NCBI GenBank assembly: GCA_934130435.1
Contig: CAKOYB010000006.1
Coordinates: forward strand, 8,192-72,191
Source of the DNA: an uncultured Clostridia bacterium
Lineage (GTDB): Bacteria > Bacillota > Clostridia > TANB77 > CAG-508
Reading direction: 5' to 3'
DNA length: 64,000 bases
The notes below the pieces were generated by a model. That model worked only from the letters and a program-made list of their open reading frames with translations. It ran no database searches and was not told where the DNA came from. Made by a program: the position numbers and the translations under genes. Numbering within the stretch: the first letter of the stretch is position 1; every line of letters starts with the position of its first letter. Shown here piece after piece: positions 62,329 through 64,000 of the stretch.

Positions 62329-63117
62329 TTAATTTGTATTTACAGCTCTAGCTTTTATAACTGTTCTTTGTTTTCCAGATATTGTACATGTAATTAATGT
62401 AATATCTGTATTTCCATTTGTAAGTTGGCTTGTACACTTTAAATCTGTAGGTTCTATTACATAATTATTATATACTTTATACTCTAACGTTTTATTATTT
62501 TTATCTGTTATATATATTTTATCACCATTATTTAGTTTTGATATGTTACTAAAGAATCTTTTGTTGTGGTAGTTGTGTCCTACCATACAGAAATTTCCTG
62601 GCTTATTTGCTTCTGGTCCCCAATACTTTGTTATAGATATTTTTAATAATTCTTCTGTTGTTTTTTCACTAGTATCATCACTATAAATTATTGGATATGT
62701 AATGTCTAACTTAGGTATATTTATAACTGCAACTGTTGTATATGTTTTTCCACTATCTGTTTTATACTCTTTAGTATCTATTCTTGCTGACTTGTTCGCA
62801 GCAATTAAGTCATCCAAATTCACTTCTTGTGTTGTTTCTTTTGTATCATCTAAAACAACAACAAGTACATTATCTTGCAATTTTACAGTTGAATCTTCAT
62901 TTGAAACTACCTCTTTTTTGTCTTCTACTACTGTTAATCCAGATAATATTTCTTTCGATTTATCCGAATATGCTCTATCATATTCTCCATATACATAAAA
63001 GCTACATAAAGTTACTATTAGTATTATGGATAATATAAAACTTAATTTATATATCTTCTTCTTTCTTTTCAATTCTGGAGTTACATATATTTTTTCACTT
63101 ATTAAAATTTGATTCAT
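62329..63117 (-). CDS. sortase (class B/D-like)
   Basis: A 262-residue membrane-bound transpeptidase. One N-terminal helix (residues about 25-45), then the sortase core: LDITYPIIYSD, catalytic His in MVGHNYHNKRFF, Cys in DITLITCTISG, and Arg in QRTVIKARA. It anchors surface proteins to the wall; the adjacent surface protein with a PPTG-type signal is the natural candidate. Class cannot be decided here. Confidence 0.82.
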   Translation of the reverse strand: MNQILISEKIYVTPELKRKKKIYKLSFILSIILIVTLCSFYVYGEYDRAYSDKSKEILSGLTVVEDKKEVVSNEDSTVKLQDNVLVVVLDDTKETTQEVNLDDLIAANKSARIDTKEYKTDSGKTYTTVAVINIPKLDITYPIIYSDDTSEKTTEELLKISITKYWGPEANKPGNFCMVGHNYHNKRFFSNISKLNNGDKIYITDKNNKTLEYKVYNNYVIEPTDLKCTSQLTNGNTDITLITCTISGKQRTVIKARAVNTN

Positions 63118-63235
63118 ATCTACTCTCCCTATTTAATATTATAGCATCAAACTTTGAGCTTATCAAGAAAAATATAACTTTTTAAGTAAAAAGAAATTAC
63201 TGTACAGACCAAAATTTAAATAACAAAAATTAACC

Positions 63236-63271
63236 AAAAAAGAACATGCTATTAAAAAACATGTTCTTTTT
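63236..63271 (-). terminator. terminator after the surface protein gene
   Basis: AAAGAACATG/CATGTTCTTT stem, followed on the minus strand by TTTTTGG. It lies before the sortase gene. Confidence 0.8.
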
Positions 63272-63284
63272 ATTTATGCTTTTT

Positions 63285-64000
63285 TTATTCATTCTTCAAT
63301 GCAAATTTCTTTATTAGAACTATTCCTGCTGCTAGTATTATTAATGCTGTTGCACCTATTACATAATGTGTTATGCTTAATCCTTTTGATCCTGTTGGTG
63401 GGTGAATTGTTATATCTGTTGATGTTGCCTCTATTGGTATTGTTGGATCTTTATCTTTTTGTTCTGGATTTTCTGGATCTTTGCTCTTTCCTCCTAATGT
63501 TGTTAATAAAAGTTCTCCTTTTGAGTTTCTAGTCTTTATAACTGCAGAATATTCTGATTGAATCTCATAAACTTCTACTTTATTTATATATTCATATATT
63601 AATTCTTTAGAACTTGATATTATCTGTTCTATTGTACTTTCTGTTGATGATAATTTTGTTTCTAATGTTATTGTTTGTGTTACTTTTCCGTTTTTATTTA
63701 ATATCTCATTTTTTCCTATTGCTTCAACTATAACATTATATTCATTTAGTATGTTTTCTTTAGAATCTGATAAATATTTTTCTTTTAATAAGCTATTTTT
63801 ATCACTAACAATTTGCCATTTACCTTTATTTTCTCCTAGTTCTGAGTTATATGATAAATTATTTGGAATATAGTCTACAAATTTTGTTACTTTTGTATGT
63901 TCTTCATTTGTATTAACTGTAATATTATAGGTTACTGTCATTTTTGCACCTTGCATTAATTGTTCTTCCATACTTACGTCAATAGTATTTGTATTGTTTG
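63285..64000 (-). CDS. sortase-anchored surface protein, C-terminal part (5' end outside window)
   Basis: At least 238 residues of the C-terminal end of a wall-anchored protein. Beta-rich repeats of the DUF11/isopeptide kind (VTKFVDYIPNNLSYNSELGEN, TITLETKLSSTESTIEQII), a proline-rich spacer (PENPEQKDKDPTIP), the sorting signal HPPTGSKG, a hydrophobic helix (ITHYVIGATALIILAAGIVLI), and basic tail KKFALKNE. The frame is open to the right edge. It sits beside the sortase gene. Confidence 0.82.
   Translation of the reverse strand, partial: NNTNTIDVSMEEQLMQGAKMTVTYNITVNTNEEHTKVTKFVDYIPNNLSYNSELGENKGKWQIVSDKNSLLKEKYLSDSKENILNEYNVIVEAIGKNEILNKNGKVTQTITLETKLSSTESTIEQIISSSKELIYEYINKVEVYEIQSEYSAVIKTRNSKGELLLTTLGGKSKDPENPEQKDKDPTIPIEATSTDITIHPPTGSKGLSITHYVIGATALIILAAGIVLIKKFALKNE

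Noticed and set aside
1..64000. CRISPR array, rRNA operon, insertion sequence
   Set aside because: No regular repeat-spacer pattern, no rRNA-like sequence, and no transposase frame or terminal repeats were seen.

Overview
The window is very AT-rich (about 28-30% G+C by eye) and reads as a chromosome segment of an uncultivated low-GC Bacillota, probably Clostridia-like. The evidence is WhiA, ThyX in the usual thymidylate synthase role, a SufC plus single SufB/D pair, TSCPD and CmpB-type proteins, a class B/D-type sortase and strong AGGAGG ribosome binding sites. Layout: 1-19.5 kb is host core (pcrA, thyX, prfA, hemW, whiA, a cadmium-type efflux operon with its ArsR repressor, suf genes, several membrane and unknown proteins). 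From 19,793 to 55,756 lies an intact-looking siphovirus-type prophage. From 55.7 kb to the end is host again (secreted beta-propeller protein, Ca2+-type P-ATPase, dapA, sortase and a sortase substrate).

The prophage is bounded by an 11-bp core (CTATCAAAATG) at 19,793-19,803 and 55,746-55,756. It splits a host cell-wall hydrolase gene: the N-terminal half is at 55,742-56,149 and the C-terminal half at 19,516-19,803, and joining them across the core restores one 226-residue frame. Gene order is typical. Serine integrase and CI-like repressor face right at the right end. Early recombination and replication genes (annealase, YqaJ exonuclease, SpoVG, DnaD-like, helicase loader, RusA, HNH enzymes) and many small genes run leftward. 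They are followed by an ArpU-like late regulator, terminase, portal, MuF-type minor head protein, scaffold, N4-gp56-type capsid, tail genes, tape measure, a tail protein with a dockerin-like end, holin-like XhlA and a C39-peptidase lysin.

The main discovery is a recoding signal. Every in-frame CGG codon I could find in this window (12 sites in 11 genes) is followed by A, and at each one the true reading frame continues in +1, as if the four bases CGGA were read as a single glycine codon or the C were skipped. Joined frames restore family hallmarks (VSGDSI in the serine integrase, TGLYDKNGKE in YopX, HHI..GG..T.ENGA in an HNH enzyme, the DAVRYG end of the terminase). They also make joined gene ends meet or slightly overlap the next gene. 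CGG is never used here as an ordinary triplet, while NNC-GGA, NCG-GAN and similar phasings of the same bases are common and harmless. Two of the genes are host genes and nine are in the prophage, so integrase and terminase of this phage depend on the host's unusual decoding. One small prophage gene carries two CGGA sites three codons apart.

Other points: a 139-nt tRNA-Leu-like RNA of unusual architecture in the capsid region, a phage tRNA-Thr(UGU), an Ltp-type superinfection-exclusion gene with its own signals inside the tail operon, and a terminase with a fused N-terminal HTH region.
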